Positions 47,451 to 59,144 of a stretch of DNA of 64,000 nt are shown here, piece by piece. Location of the stretch: contig JAQFVV010012418.1 in the NCBI GenBank assembly GCA_028023455.1, positions 8,739,244 to 8,803,243 on the forward strand, in the 5' to 3' direction. The notes beneath the pieces are model-generated. The model did not search any database. It was not told where the DNA came from and saw only the letters and a list, made by a program, of their open reading frames with translations. The stretch comes from Epiperipatus broadwayi. Its lineage: Eukaryota > Onychophora > Udeonychophora > Euonychophora > Peripatidae. The position numbers and the translations under genes are program-made. Every line of letters begins with the position of its first letter. Position 1 is the stretch's first letter.

Positions 47451-48234
47451 AAGCCATCGTAGAAGTTGAAACCAAATATATTATTTTCTGTTGCCCATCC
47501 CTAAAGGTTATATGTGAATAGAAATATATAAACAAAATATAAAATCATGTAACATAAGTGTAGATGTGCAAAGATTTGGGAGAAAAAAGATAGTGCATGT
47601 TTGTATTGAAAGTTTTGTAAACATTACTAACAAAAAATAATCTAAATAGTGACTACTATATCATTTTGAAATATTTTCAATAGAAATTGTTTGCTTTTTC
47701 TAGATGGATTGAAACAAAAGTAGTTATACTGTGTCTAATATGCTTTTGAGTAAGAATATATATGTATTTGTGGTTGCAGAAAGGAGTTTGCTATTAACTG
47801 AAAGGAGACCCTTTGATTCCTCTTGGAGGTCTTAAAGGAACCGAGCAGGGCAAATATCTAATGTCCACTCCATACATTCTTGTCGTTACAACTATTATTA
47901 CTATATGATTATTCATATAGTATACGAACATGGGAGGGCTGCTCACCAACACACATTAGCCAGGGTGGTTAGTTTATTGACCTTTTACCTCTGAGTTTAA
48001 GATCAATAAACACCATGGTCTTTCTTCTCAGTTGCCTGATAAGGCAGAATGAATGTATGTGTAAATGAAAAATATTTTTATAATAGATATATACATTCAT
48101 GACAGACAAAAATAAATGATGGCCCTTATTTCCAGAAGGCTTTAAAGTCACCAACCAAGGCAGCAGTTGGTGGCCAAAGATGGAGGATGCTAAGAATCCC
48201 CTGGTTACAGACCTAGGCTGTCTTTTGATGATGA
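47451..48234. other. 5' flank of the RTE-like element
   Basis: From about 47780 the sequence is less A/T-rich ('ggagaccctttgattcctct', 'caaccaaggcagcagttgg') and may be the element's 5' UTR or promoter region. An in-frame TGA at 48232-48234 closes the frame just before the endonuclease. No host gene is seen. Confidence 0.4.
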
Positions 48235-48959
48235 CTTTATTTAGGTACTTACAACTGCAGATCACTTTCAAGTGAAGGAAGATTGCAAGAATTAGAAGAA
48301 CTGTCTTATATTAAATGGGACATTATTGGACTTTGTGAAGTTAGAAGAAAAGGTGAAAAGACAATTGATTTAAAAAGTGGACATGTACTCTACTATAAAG
48401 GCACAAATATTGAAAGTACAAGTGGAGTAGGATTCTTTATAAACAAAAAGTGCAAGAACAAAATTGTGGAGATTGATGGCATATCGGACAGAGTGGCAAG
48501 ATTAGTTATTCAACTTGATAGCAGATACCAAATGCAGATAATTCAGGTTTATGCCCCAACAAGTTTTCATAGTGATGAAGTACTAGAAGATTTTTATATG
48601 GATGTACAAAAGGCTTTTGATCAGAGTAAACAACATTTTAAAATTGTTATGGGAGACTTTAATGCTAGAATTGGTAAACAAATAAAAGTGCTGTAGGTAA
48701 TTTTGGTTATGGTAATAGAAATGAGAGAGGACATAGACTTGTGGAGTTTGCAGAAAAAGAAAAACTTTATATTATGAATTCTTTTTTTAAGAAAAATGTT
48801 AAAAGGAAATGGACATGGAAGCATCCAAATGAAGGTACAGCAGAATTGGATTATATTTTGACTAACAGAAAATATATATTTCAAGATTGTAATGTTCTTA
48901 ATAAATTTAACACAGGAAGTGATCATCGATTAGTAAGATACGTGTTAATGCTAAACTAG
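48235..48959 (+). pseudogene. RTE-like endonuclease domain
   Basis: An apurinic/apyrimidinic-type nicking endonuclease. It starts LGTYNCRSLSSEGRLQELEE (48241 onward), upstream of the first usable start codon. WDIIGLCEVRRKGE follows (metal-binding Glu), then SGVGFFINKKC, VYAPTS, VMGDFNARIG (GDFN motif) and, after a frameshift near 48690 (A-rich run), WTWKHPNEGTAELDYIL and GSDHRLVRYV (catalytic SDH). All catalytic motifs are intact in the broken frames. The missing N-terminal start suggests the true start lies in mutated upstream sequence. Confidence 0.85.
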
Positions 48960-49554
48960 AGAGACAAAAATTGTTAAGGAAAACAATATTTACAGTTGAT
49001 ATTCCTAATCTTCAGAAACATTCTAATGAATTTAAATTAGAACTTGCAAATCGGTTTCAAGTATTAGTAGATTTTGAACATGATTCAGATTTGAATGAAA
49101 TTAATAAGAAAATAACTGATACACTTTTAAAAACTGCAACAAAGATAGCTGGTAGGAAAATGCAGCAATTGACCAATAAAATTTCTACTGAGACTAGAGA
49201 ATTTATGAAGAAAAGAAGGAATATGAAGATATACAAAAATGATGCATTTAAAAGGATTGAATATCTTTAATTTTGTAAAATGGTGTGGAAAAAAGTTGAT
49301 AATGATATAAGAAAGTATAATTGTGAACTAGAAAAGAAAGCTGTAGAAGAGAATAAAAGTCTCAAGAGTGTAAAACAATATTTTGGTATTAGTAGGAAAT
49401 TTATATCTGCAATAAGAAAAAAAAATGGAACTATTTCTAAAAAGAGATGTCATCATGAAATGAGTAGAAGATTTCTATCAAGAATTATATAGTAATAAAG
49501 AACAAGTATCACATCTATTATATCTTCTGAACTGCCCAGAATTTAAATGAAGAA

Positions 49555-50662
49555 GTGAGACATGCAATTAAATTTATGAAGAAAGGAAAAACTCCAGGTA
49601 ATGATGGAATTATAATTGATATATTAAAAGAAGCAGGTGAAGAAATAGAATTTTTTTTAGCAAAGTTATATACAAAATGTCTAAATGATAAAGATGTACC
49701 AGATGATTGGAAGAATGCAGTATTAATACTAATATTTAAAAAAGGTGATAAAGAAGATATTAGAAATTACAGACCTATCAGTCTTTTATCAGTTTTACAC
49801 AAAATTTTTACCATGATAATTACAACTCGTCTATGGAGAACATTGGATTTTCACAAAAAAAAAAAAAGGATTTAAAAAGGTTTTAACAGAAGACATATCC
49901 AAGTATTGAGAGAACTTATAGAAAGGACCAATGAATATGAGTTGCCAGTATGCTTTGGATTTGTAGATTATGAAAAGGCATTTGATTCTATAAACATTTC
50001 TTCAGTGATTAAAGCATTGGATCATCAAGGTATAGACCCAGGATATTGTCATATTCTGAAGAATATTTATAAAAATGCAACAGCAACAATTAGATTACAT
50101 AATGATACTAGGAAAATCAACATTGAGAAGGGTGTAAGACAGGGTGACTCCATATCTCCAAAACTTTTTACAGCAGTGCTGCAAGAAGTATTTTGTGGAT
50201 TAAAATGGGAAGCTAAAGGAGTTAAAGTAAATGGAGATTATTTAAGTCATTTAGATTTTGCAGATGATGTAGTTGTTTTTGCAAATAATGCTTTAGAGCT
50301 TCAGGAAATGTTGCAGGAGTTAACATATAAAAGTATGACTAAAGATAAATGTTAAAAAGACTAAAGTAATGTTTAATGGATTTTTTCAAAAGAAGAAAAT
50401 AAAGATTGATTATGATGAGTTTGAAGAAGTTAACAACTACAAATATATTGGTCAGATTATTACTACAGATGGAAACATAATGGATGAAATTAATCATAGA
50501 ATTAAACTTGGTTGGAGTGCTTTTGGTAGAAATAACTTGATACTAAAAGGAAATATACCTATGTGTTTGAAAAGGAAGGTTTTTAATAAATGTGTTTTGC
50601 CAGTTCTTACTTATGGATCTGAGACTTGGACACTTAATAAAAGAGCAATACAGAGACTTTAG
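49555..50662 (+). pseudogene. RTE-like reverse transcriptase domain
   Basis: RNA-directed DNA polymerase of the element. Fingers: GKTPGNDGIIIDILK and LIFKKGDKEDIRNYRPISLL. Palm: CFGFVDYEKAFDSINI (first catalytic Asp), GVRQGDSISPKLFTAVLQEV, and HLDFADDVVVFA (catalytic ADD). Thumb: NNYKYIGQIITTDGNI and LPVLTYGSETWTLNKRAIQ. Stops or shifts fall near 49876, 50353 and 50662. The first lies in an A-run (12 A), a likely slippage mutation. The same motifs can be followed in the relic copies, which anchored their identification. Confidence 0.9.
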
Positions 50663-50677
50663 ACCACTCAAAGAAGT

Positions 50678-51061
50678 ATGGAGAGATGCATGTTAGGAGT
50701 AACAAGAAGAGATCAAAAACCCAATATATGGGTAAGAGAACAAACAGGTGTTACTGACCTCATTGAAAAAATTAAAAGACTGAAATGGAGTTGGGCTGGA
50801 CATATTGCTAGAAGAGATGATAATAGATGGACAATTGAAATCTTAAACTGGATTCCAAGAGATTGTAAAAGACCCAGAAAGAGATCACATGTTAGATGGA
50901 TGGATGAAATAAGAAAGTGTATAGGGGTGATGTGGAGAAGAGAAGCTAAAGATTGGAGATGGATTGAACTTGGAAAAAAACCGTCCTGCAGTGGATTGAT
51001 AATGTTTGACAATGATGATGATGACTTTTGTACTGCATTGTATCAAAAATTGCGATTATGA
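50678..51061 (+). pseudogene. RTE-like ORF, C-terminal tail
   Basis: Continues the RT frame after a stop at 50660-50662. It reads MERCMLGVTRRDQKPNIWVR, then LKWSWAGHIARRDDNRWT, PRDCKRPRKRSHVRWMDE and a Trp-rich end, then DDDD from the simple tail. This basic tail is conserved in this LINE type and probably binds nucleic acid. It is the most recognisable part in the relics at 22840-23040 and 32350-32520. Confidence 0.85.
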
Positions 51062-52499
51062 AATTTTTTTGCTACTTTGGCCAACTCTTGTATCTGCTAT
51101 ATATTATTAATTTAGCATCAGATATATTCTGACTATTGCAAATAAATTATTTATCAGATGTTATAATAAGATTGTTACAATTTCAATTCAATAGAAGTCA
51201 TTTAATGATTGATAAATAACCACTTAGATGCGATGTTACTAATTGCTTTCCAGTCATAAATCAGTGTTTTCTTTTTACCCTGCTTTTGATTTTTTTCTGG
51301 AGATTGACAAACTTGATTAAATGATTGAAATGGGTGTCTTTATAAGCTTAATGAAAAACTTCAAATATATATAACAGTTAATTTTTATTTTTTTTTTAAG
51401 TTAAATTAAAAATAATAGTGACAATTGCAAATAGTCCTAAATAACATAAAAACATTAGATAAAAAATTATTTTTGCCTTTCTCGGCTGATTTCTGGCTGG
51501 ATAGCAGGATAAAAATCTAAATGATCTGTGTTAAAAGTTGACAACTGACGTCACCAGTGCGCGTTATTAAATATACATTTCCGCTCTCTGAAGAATCTAT
51601 ATGAAAATAGAAATATGAATAATGTTGTACTAATGTTTTCGTTATATAGTTTGAATGTCTCGTGATTGATCATTTATTTTTTAATATATAATGTAATTAA
51701 TCGACTATAATTTTATAAAAAAAAAAATTTTAATTATAATATGAGCTTATTTCTTTAAGATATTTTTTAAAAATACATATATATTATTTTCCAATATTTG
51801 TAATTAAAAAATTTTAGCATTAATGTTTTTGAATATTTTATTATGTAAATATTGTTTTGCTTTTTTTTTTTTAACAAATGCGCGCACACTTAAATTTAAA
51901 ATTCAAAACAGATTGACCTGATACTTTTATAACCTAATAATTTTGCTGATGCTAGTCATAAATTTTCCTTTAATTTTAATAACGGTTGACCTTACGATAA
52001 AATGATACCGTACATTTTCCTCTAGGCCATTGAGAATTTCAACAATGAATGCCAAAAGGCTCCATCCATTATGTTACTGTTTTTAAATATTTTGATAGTG
52101 AAAATGTTACCTTTATAATTAAATGACAAGGAAGTTTTAAAAAATGTCATCAAAAGGTTTCAAGATCAATTTCATAACTTTTACGAAAATATGAACTTGC
52201 AAATGCTTATATCAATAATGCTATTTTATTATGATTCGATTTATTATGATTTATTTTAATTATTATAGGTGTAGCTCGAAAGATCACACTTATTATTACA
52301 TAAGTAGTAATTAGCAAATCATATTTTATAAATTAAATGAAAAATAATTAAATGAACTAATCTCATTGAAATTTAATTCAAATGAATACAATATAGTATA
52401 TACATATTTGCTTTCAATGATTTCCTACAGAACTTATAACCAAGATGTGTCTTGAGAACTCCCAATCTAGATTGAATGTCATGGATCTCAGATTTTAAT
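51062..52499. other. intergenic stretch, no gene seen
   Basis: A/T-rich except for 51480-51600, which is more balanced and carries TGACGTCA (51546-51553, a perfect cAMP-response-element octamer) followed by CAGTGCGCG. No reading frame follows within reach, so a promoter is only a possibility. Confidence 0.4.
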
Positions 52500-54990
52500 T
52501 GTTGTAAATCGTTTTATATTTGGATACAATACAGTATATCGTAAGCAATTTCAAATATAAACAGAGTGGAGTGGGATTTTTCATAAATAGAAAATTAAAG
52601 AACATTTTAAAGATTAGTGCTATATCAGAGAAGCAACAGTAATTCAACCTAATGGAAGATACTGAATGCAGATAATCAAGTTTATACTTCAATAAATTTT
52701 CATTGTGATTATGAAGTGTAAAAATTTTATATAGATGTAGAGTATGGTTTAAACCAATCTGTAATATTTTGAATTTATCATAGATTTTAATTTAAATGGA
52801 AAATGAATAAAAGTTAAAAGTGCTATGAGTAAATCTGATATGTAAATAGAACTGAAAGAGGACAAAGACTTATGAAATTTGCTAAGGTAAAAAAGAAAAA
52901 CTATATATTATGATCTTCATTTTTGAGAATAAATTCTCTAAGTGGAAATAGGCATGGAAGCATCTAACTTAAAGTATTGAAGAGTTGGATTATACTCGAA
53001 CTAACAGAAAATACTTATTTCAATGATCTAATGTGTGTTATTCATCACAGAATATAATCTTCACTGTATCTACGAATGCAATGCAAAGACAAAAGTTGTC
53101 AAAAGACAATAGTCTATTTATAACTACTACACAGATTGTTAATCTGAAAAGGCAATAATTAATACAAGGTAGTGTGTTAAAAAAAAATAGGAATATGAAA
53201 ATATTTTTTAAATGGTACATTTAGAAGTGGATACCTGTAAAATATTACAAAAAAAAATTAATAATAACAAAAGGAATATTATTTTTTTTCACCATATATA
53301 TGCCACTTACTATAAGATTTAATAAATAATAAATACAAAATGATAGTTCTTAATAAATTCCTATACTGTGCTGCCCTATCCAATATTTCCATACTAATTT
53401 CAAACTATTACCTGGTATCTCTTAGTTAATAAAGCTTATACTAGGTGGCACAAAGGTAGTGAAAGAAAAAGTGTACTTCTAAAACAGCAATTTGTAAGTT
53501 GAAGTTATATGATATTTTATTGATTTACAAGAGATATGTAAAATGATAAGGAAGGCTGTAGAACAAAATAAAGTATAAAAACAAAATTTTGGTACTGGAA
53601 TGACATTTAGTTATTTCAGTCAAAAGATGGCATTTACTAAAAAGAAAAACAATAGAGATGCATTAAAGAATTCTTCAAAGAACTGTAATAATAAAGAACA
53701 AGAAAGCAAAATAACTTCATAGTTGAACAGCATCTTTTGAAATTCTGAATATTTTAAATGAAGAGGTTAGAAATGCAATTAAATCTATAAAGAATAATAA
53801 AGCTCAAGGAAAAAGTAGAATTATTATAAATATTTTAAAAACTAATAAAATGGAGAAATTGTTGGCAAAACAATTATACCAGATAATTAGGAAAATATTG
53901 CAGTAATATTGATATTTAAGAAAGATAAATAGAAAAATATAGACGTATTCATCTGTGCTAAAATCATTATAATTCATCTACAATGATTGGATTTAAAAAC
54001 GGTATTAGCACAAAAGATCATAATTATATATTAAGAGAAGTTATTGAAATAAATGAATAGAATTGCCATTATGCTTTAGATTTGTAGATTATGAAATGGC
54101 ACTAGCTTCTACTTTTCATAATAATTAAAACTTTGAAACATCAAGACAAACACCAGAATATTATCAAATTTTAAGTACATCAAAATATGAGTAATTGGAC
54201 TATGGTGATGACACTAAGAAGATTGTTAAGAATATTAATGTAAATCCTGGTGATTCCATTCCAAACTTTTTATAGTTGTTTTACAAGAAATATTAATTAG
54301 AAATCTTAAGTCAATAAAAATAAATGATTATTTAAGTCATGTAATTTTGCAGATGGTATTATTTTTGAAATTAACACTTCAAAAACAGTAAATGTTACAA
54401 AATCTATCATGTGAAAGCAAAAACTAGGATTAAAGATAAGCATTAAAAATATTCAATGGTTTCTCAAAAAAAAAAAAAAGATTAGTAGAATGAATTAAAA
54501 GAAATTAATAATTGTAATTATTTTTGTTAGATTATTTACATAAGTGAAACTATAATGAATGAAATTATTCAGAGAATTAAACTTAGATGTAATGCATTTA
54601 AAGTAGAAATAATATTAAAAGAAAATATATGCTTAAAAAAAATGTTTGGACACTTAATACAAAAGCAATACAAAGACTTCAAAGTATGCAGAAAAATATG
54701 AAGAAATATATATTGAGAGTAACAAAAAAGGATCATAAAATGAAATACAAGAGTAAAAAAACATATCACTAGCATCATTGGAAAAAATTAAGATGTTATT
54801 ATGCTGGACATATAAATGAGATGATAATAGATGGACAATTTAAGTCATAACTTCCTTTCCACAAGATAGTAAAAGACCTAAAAGAGACTTGAAATTACTA
54901 GAGTGTCAAAGAAAAGAGAAGCTATGGATCAGAAATGAAATGAAATTTAGGGAGAAAAATACTGCAATAGATTGATAATGACTGAAATGA
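52500..54990 (+). mobile_element. ancient RTE-like LINE copy, strongly decayed
   Basis: Runs parallel to the 48.2-51.1 kb copy, on the same strand and 1.4 kb downstream. The base-level match starts with 'agtggagtgggatttttcat' (SGVGFF motif). It then runs through 'catggaagcatctaactt' (WKHPN), 'tttgtagattatgaaatgg' (FVDYEKA), 'ggacacttaatacaaaag' (WTLN) and 'gctggacatataaatgag' (AGHI), to 'gcaatagattgataatgac' at the end. Indels and stops are dense and no frame over 60 codons remains. It lacks the first part of the endonuclease. Confidence 0.8.
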
Positions 54991-56533
54991 TTATAATGAT
55001 TTAATTTTCATTCTTTTTTTTTTTCTATGATTTTATTCATTTTAAATTAATACATTTTTTAAACATTTTTTTAGGATACCTTATTTTTAATATTGAATAT
55101 TTTTTCAATACCTTATGTCAAAGTCACATTTACATTTGAAAATATATTCCATCTTATCCTAAAACATTTCTAAAACTGCATGATACATTTAACTCTAATA
55201 ATAAACAAAAAATAAAATATTTCAATTAATGTTTTACTTCCATAATATAATTTATTGTAGCTTATTAACCCCCCCCCCCCACCTCTTTTACAACTCTCAA
55301 ATAATAAATACAAGAAAAATATATAAATAAAGGTTAAAAATAAATATTTTTTATCAAACTTATAATATATTTTTTGTGGACAGGATTTCAATTTAAACGT
55401 CAAATCCTAACGTCAGAATGTCTTTAAAGAACAAACTTTTTTGATAAAAAGCTTTTCATCACAGTGGGATTTGAATTCAGGAAAATAGTTACTTTAATTA
55501 AGCATAAATACAAATTGGTAATACATCACTTTTTATATATTTTTCAGTTTTATTCAAATCATTTATACATGTAGAACTTTATTTTCATTTAAATTCTACT
55601 TGATTCATGCAGGAACTCTATACGCACTCTAATTTGAAAATATATCAAATTATTTATTTTTTTAGTTTAAACAGGGGCAGTTTTTCTCTATTCTAGCACT
55701 ATCTGTTATAAACTTGAACAATAAGTGGCATTAGAGTAGAAAAAACTGATATTGTTATAATACATTAAGTCAAAAGAATCAAGAGATGTATAAAAAAATT
55801 ATTTAAGATAGTTAAAATTATAATCTGCCAAATTGTTTCTCTTTTATTTTTTCTCAATTACTTTTACACTGATAAATGATTTTTAAAAAATACTTTAACA
55901 CATTCTAGTTTTTGATAAACAATATTTGTTATATAAAATGACAAAATTTTGATATTTTTTTAAAATTATTAAAAAATTTGAGTTAATTATAAAAACATTC
56001 AGTTGAAAATTAATTTAAATGATATAAATTTTTATTGGTATTATCAATATCATTATTTTTATTAAACTTAAAATAAATAATGAAAATAAAATGGAGCAAG
56101 CACGCACATCACATCATTAGCAGTCGTGCTACTACACACGTCATTTGATTTTAAATCTTTCTATGGATAACTGAAACCATAGTAATAACAAATATATAAA
56201 ATGCATATTTTAATTTTTAAAATGCACACATTAAAGATATTAAATATAATTTAAAAAATAAAGCAGTTATGAAAAAACAATATACTAAAAAATTGAGAGA
56301 GGGCAACTACATGATTGACTGATTGCACAAGATAAAATGGCTGATAGAGATAATTAATAATAGCATTCATATATGAAATTATAAATTTTTAATTTTTTTA
56401 TTTCACATTTTTTCAAAATATTTACTGAATAATGGATCTGCAGATACTAGTGAACATTCATTTGTGTAAGAGAATGTAAATTAGTTTATTTGACAACTAT
56501 AATTCACTTTTTGCAAATTATCTATGTAGGAAT
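54991..56533. other. intergenic AT-rich stretch, no gene seen
   Basis: Includes a C-run at about 55270-55280 and a short less A/T-rich patch at 56090-56150 (AGCAAGCACGCACATCACAT ... CACGTCA). No frame, repeat or RNA is supported. Confidence 0.5.
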
Positions 56534-56928
56534 AATATTTGAAATATAGGAATTCTTTATATGCCTGGAGCTTAATTGTATATATAGGGGTTTGAACACA
56601 GACTTTCAATGGTATGGATGGGTGAAGAATTAGAAGTTGAAGTATACTGAAGCTTGTCCATTAAAGTATGAAGATTTGCTATCTTAATATAAACTGAGTA
56701 CTGATTATATATGTGTGTGGGAGATCATGATCTGGATCAACAGATGAGTGCTGTTTCAGCATGAAATATGTATATTGATTATTTATCTTTTCTACATGTG
56801 TGTGGTCATGGGTATCAGTGGTATAGGATAGTGTGGATAGTTGAAGTGTGCTTGAAAGTCTGTGTTCAAATCCTATATTTTTACTGTTAAGCTCCAGGTA
56901 TATGAAAAATACCTGTATTTCAAATATT
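56534..56928. mobile_element. 395-bp TIR element containing an S1 core
   Basis: The ends are inverted repeats of about 40 bp: 'aatatttgaaatatagg' then 'atgcctggagcttaa' on the left, and 'ttaagctccaggtatat' then 'cctgtatttcaaatatt' on the right. The interior is a copy of repeat family S1 (56600-56880), including the tRNA-like 3' part with GTGTTCAAATCC. So S1 may be the body of a TIR element, or an S1 copy may have been captured between the repeats. Confidence 0.7.
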
Positions 56929-56942
56929 ACACATTAAGCCTG

Positions 56943-57340
56943 CATTCGGCCCATCCCTCTTCTATGTATTTAAATAGATAAGGTCCTATCAATTAGGGTT
57001 CAGAGTGACTTGAGGTCAACATGGGCATAACAATAACATTGGCATCAGTATGGATTTGGCCTTCCATCAGCAGATTTTTAATGGTATGGATGGCTGAAGA
57101 GTTGGTGGTTGGAGTAGATTAAAGTGGGAAGATTTGCTATCTTAATATAAACTGAGCACTGATTATATGTGTGTGTGGAAGATGATGATCTGGACCAACT
57201 GATGAGTGCTAGTTCAGCATGAAATACATATATTGGTGTTTATTTATCTTTTCTACATGTGTGTGGTCATGTGTATCAGTGGTATGAAATAGTGTGGATA
57301 GTTGAAGGGTTCTTGAAAGCCTGTGTTCTATATAGGAATA
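56943..57340 (+). repeat. S1 repeat, copy 3 (adjacent, same orientation)
   Basis: Starts 'ggcccatccctcttctatg' like copy 1 at 3769, and continues with 'tcaacatgggcataacaat', 'gaagatttgctatcttaat', 'gatgagtgctagttcagca' and 'ctacatgtgtgtggtcatg'. It ends at 'gcctgtgttct' without the TIR seen in the copy just upstream. It is longer at the 5' side than copy 2, so the two neighbours are not a simple tandem duplicate. Confidence 0.7.
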
Positions 57341-57616
57341 AGTAAGTAAGGAATATTATATATAAAAATTCCCAAATAATATCTTTGATTATTTATGCTT
57401 ACATATATAATTTGTAAATAATCATATATTATGAGCAAATACTGTTTAAATATAAACTAGAGAAGTCATCTTATTTTAATATAAAGTAGTTCATCTTCAA
57501 AAACTGACAATTGTTTTGTGTATGTGATAGTATGAGTATAAAATCCATCAGATTATTTGTGTCCAATATCCATTTTTTCATAATTTTACTATATATATTT
57601 CTTTCATATGTCAAAC
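57341..57616. other. AT-rich spacer, no gene seen
   Basis: A/T-rich sequence between the S1 repeat and the tRNA-like gene, with no supported feature. Confidence 0.5.
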
Positions 57617-57687
57617 GCATTGACCGGGAAGCAAACCCGGGACAGCTGCTTGGAAGGCAGCTATGCTAACCACTAGGCCACCAACGC
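57617..57687 (-). tRNA. tRNA-Gly (anticodon UCC), possibly a pseudogene
   Basis: The minus strand reads GCGTTGG (acceptor), TGGCCTAGTGG (A box, D arm), CTGCC TTCCAAG-type anticodon arm with TCC, then CCCGGGTTTGCTTCCCGG (T arm) and TCAATGC. It folds as a 71-nt tRNA with G-U pairs in the acceptor and closely resembles animal tRNA-Gly(UCC). Two invariant T-loop positions are changed (C56 to T and A58 to C), and the B box is therefore weak. Only TTT follows the 3' end. Flanking GTCAA/TTGAC extends the acceptor stem. It is probably a decayed copy or a tRNA-derived insertion. A working gene cannot be excluded. Confidence 0.75.
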
Positions 57688-58149
57688 TTGACTATATATT
57701 TAATTATATATTTGTAAATTTATATTACTTTTTTTTTTGTATTATTTATTTGTTTTGACAGTCAGTCTTCTTAAATGAAGACCAAATCAGAAACTGATTA
57801 GGAAGTTTATTGTTGTAAGGGGTTTTTGATTAAGCAAATCAATTTGTAAACAGGCTTGTAAAGAATATAGATAAATCTGATATTCTTTGTTAATGTATAC
57901 ACAACTCGTGAAGAATCTTAAAAATATAATTGTTTTTAAGTGATTCTCATTTAGTCAACTTTTTATTTGCATGATACTATATTTTTTTGTACTTTATCCC
58001 ACACTATTGTCTTTTTACTATGATGGGCAACTATTTCTTTTAAATGTTAAATTAATATATATAAATCAGACTCCATCCCCTGGCACTGACTAATGCAAGT
58101 ACATAATCATTGTGGTGAGCTAATATAATTCTGTCAGTTAAATTAGCAT
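57688..58149. other. intergenic AT-rich stretch, no gene seen
   Basis: No reading frame or repeat is supported. A T-run lies at about 57729-57737. Confidence 0.5.
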
Positions 58150-59144
58150 TTGATGAAATAGAATCTAGAAGAACATTTCCCTAACATAATTTCATTAATT
58201 TAAATAGAGAATTACAATAACTTTAATTTTAATAGTGAATTATAAAAAACAAATAAATGTATAAGTTAAATTTATTTATTTTAACATCACTTTCATCGTT
58301 ATTTTTTTCAAAAGACAAAAAAAAAAAAAATGCTGAAAGTTGAAATATATTTCAATGTCAGTAATAAAGATTGTAGAAGAACATTTATCTAAGACAATAA
58401 CATTAATTTAAATTAAAAATAAAAAATATCATAAAAGTTTTTCCAGTGTTTCAGTGTCAGTAGTAAAGACTAGGAGAAGAACATTCATAATGCTGAAAGT
58501 TTCCTAAAGACAATAGTAATATTCATTAAGGCTGTAGCCTCAAGCACATGCATATAAAAATGTGATAGTAGGGACCTCTACAGGTCTTAAACCACAAGCT
58601 TACTCTTTGGAAGAAAAGAGGGGAACCCTCTTTATGTAACACAATAAGTCTCTATTTTACCCATTTAAAATAACCCCAATTTAATGTGACACATAAAATC
58701 ATCACTTCATTATTTTTAAGCTTTTTACAACTTTCCATCTCAGTAATAAATAGGAAAAACTTTCCACACAGTAGATAAGTAGGTACTAGATAGGGACTTT
58801 ATGCGCAAACCTTCTTGCATCCAATGATTACTCTGGCTTGCACTGTGTGGCGAATTTTGCCTGTTTTAACAGCTTGAGCAAGCATAAGAAATGGTGATCA
58901 TGTGATGTTCAGTAATAAATACTGTAATAGAACATTTATCTTAGATAATAACATTAATTTAAATACAGAATTATATTACTTTAAAAAAAATAAAACAACT
59001 ATAAAAAAGCTTGAGCAAGCATAAGAAATGGTGATCATGTGATGTTCAGTAATAAATACTGTAATAGAACATTTATCTTAGATAATAACATTAATTTAAA
59101 TACAGAATTATATTACTTTAAAAAAAATAAAACAACTATAAAAT
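58150..59144. repeat. degenerate repeat cluster ending in a perfect 137-bp tandem duplication
   Basis: The motif 'cagtaataaa.a.tgtagaagaacatttatct' followed by 'aataacattaatttaaat' recurs, diverged, near 58160, 58355, 58455 and 58915. The final copy is duplicated exactly: 58871-59007 and 59008-59144 are identical over 137 bp, starting AGCTTGAGCAAGCATAAGAA and ending in an A-rich run. Around 58600-58860 is more balanced sequence that echoes the possible RT relic at 41 kb ('ttttgcctgttttaa'). Confidence 0.85.

Larger units (their letters stand above)
48235..51061 (+). mobile_element. RTE-like non-LTR retrotransposon, best-preserved copy
   Basis: A plus-strand element with endonuclease (48235-48959), linker (48971-49492), RT (49555-50662) and C-terminal tail (50678-51061). 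It ends in a GATGATGATGAC-type simple tail at about 51015, typical of RTE-clade elements. This is the endonuclease-RT type often mislabelled 'craniofacial development protein 2-like' in arthropod annotation. At least four frameshifts or stops break the ORF (near 48690, 48950, 49270-49280, 49490-49555), with more near 49870 and 50350, so it is inactive. Relics of the family lie at 22.8, 32.2-37.3 and 52.5-55.0 kb. Confidence 0.9.

Noticed and set aside
47969-48271. 100-codon minus-strand frame
   Set aside because: Lies opposite the probable 5' region of the RTE-like element and has no domain. Best explained as a shadow frame.
50713-51012. 99-codon minus-strand frame
   Set aside because: Antisense shadow of the RTE C-terminal tail, which has recognisable conserved motifs.
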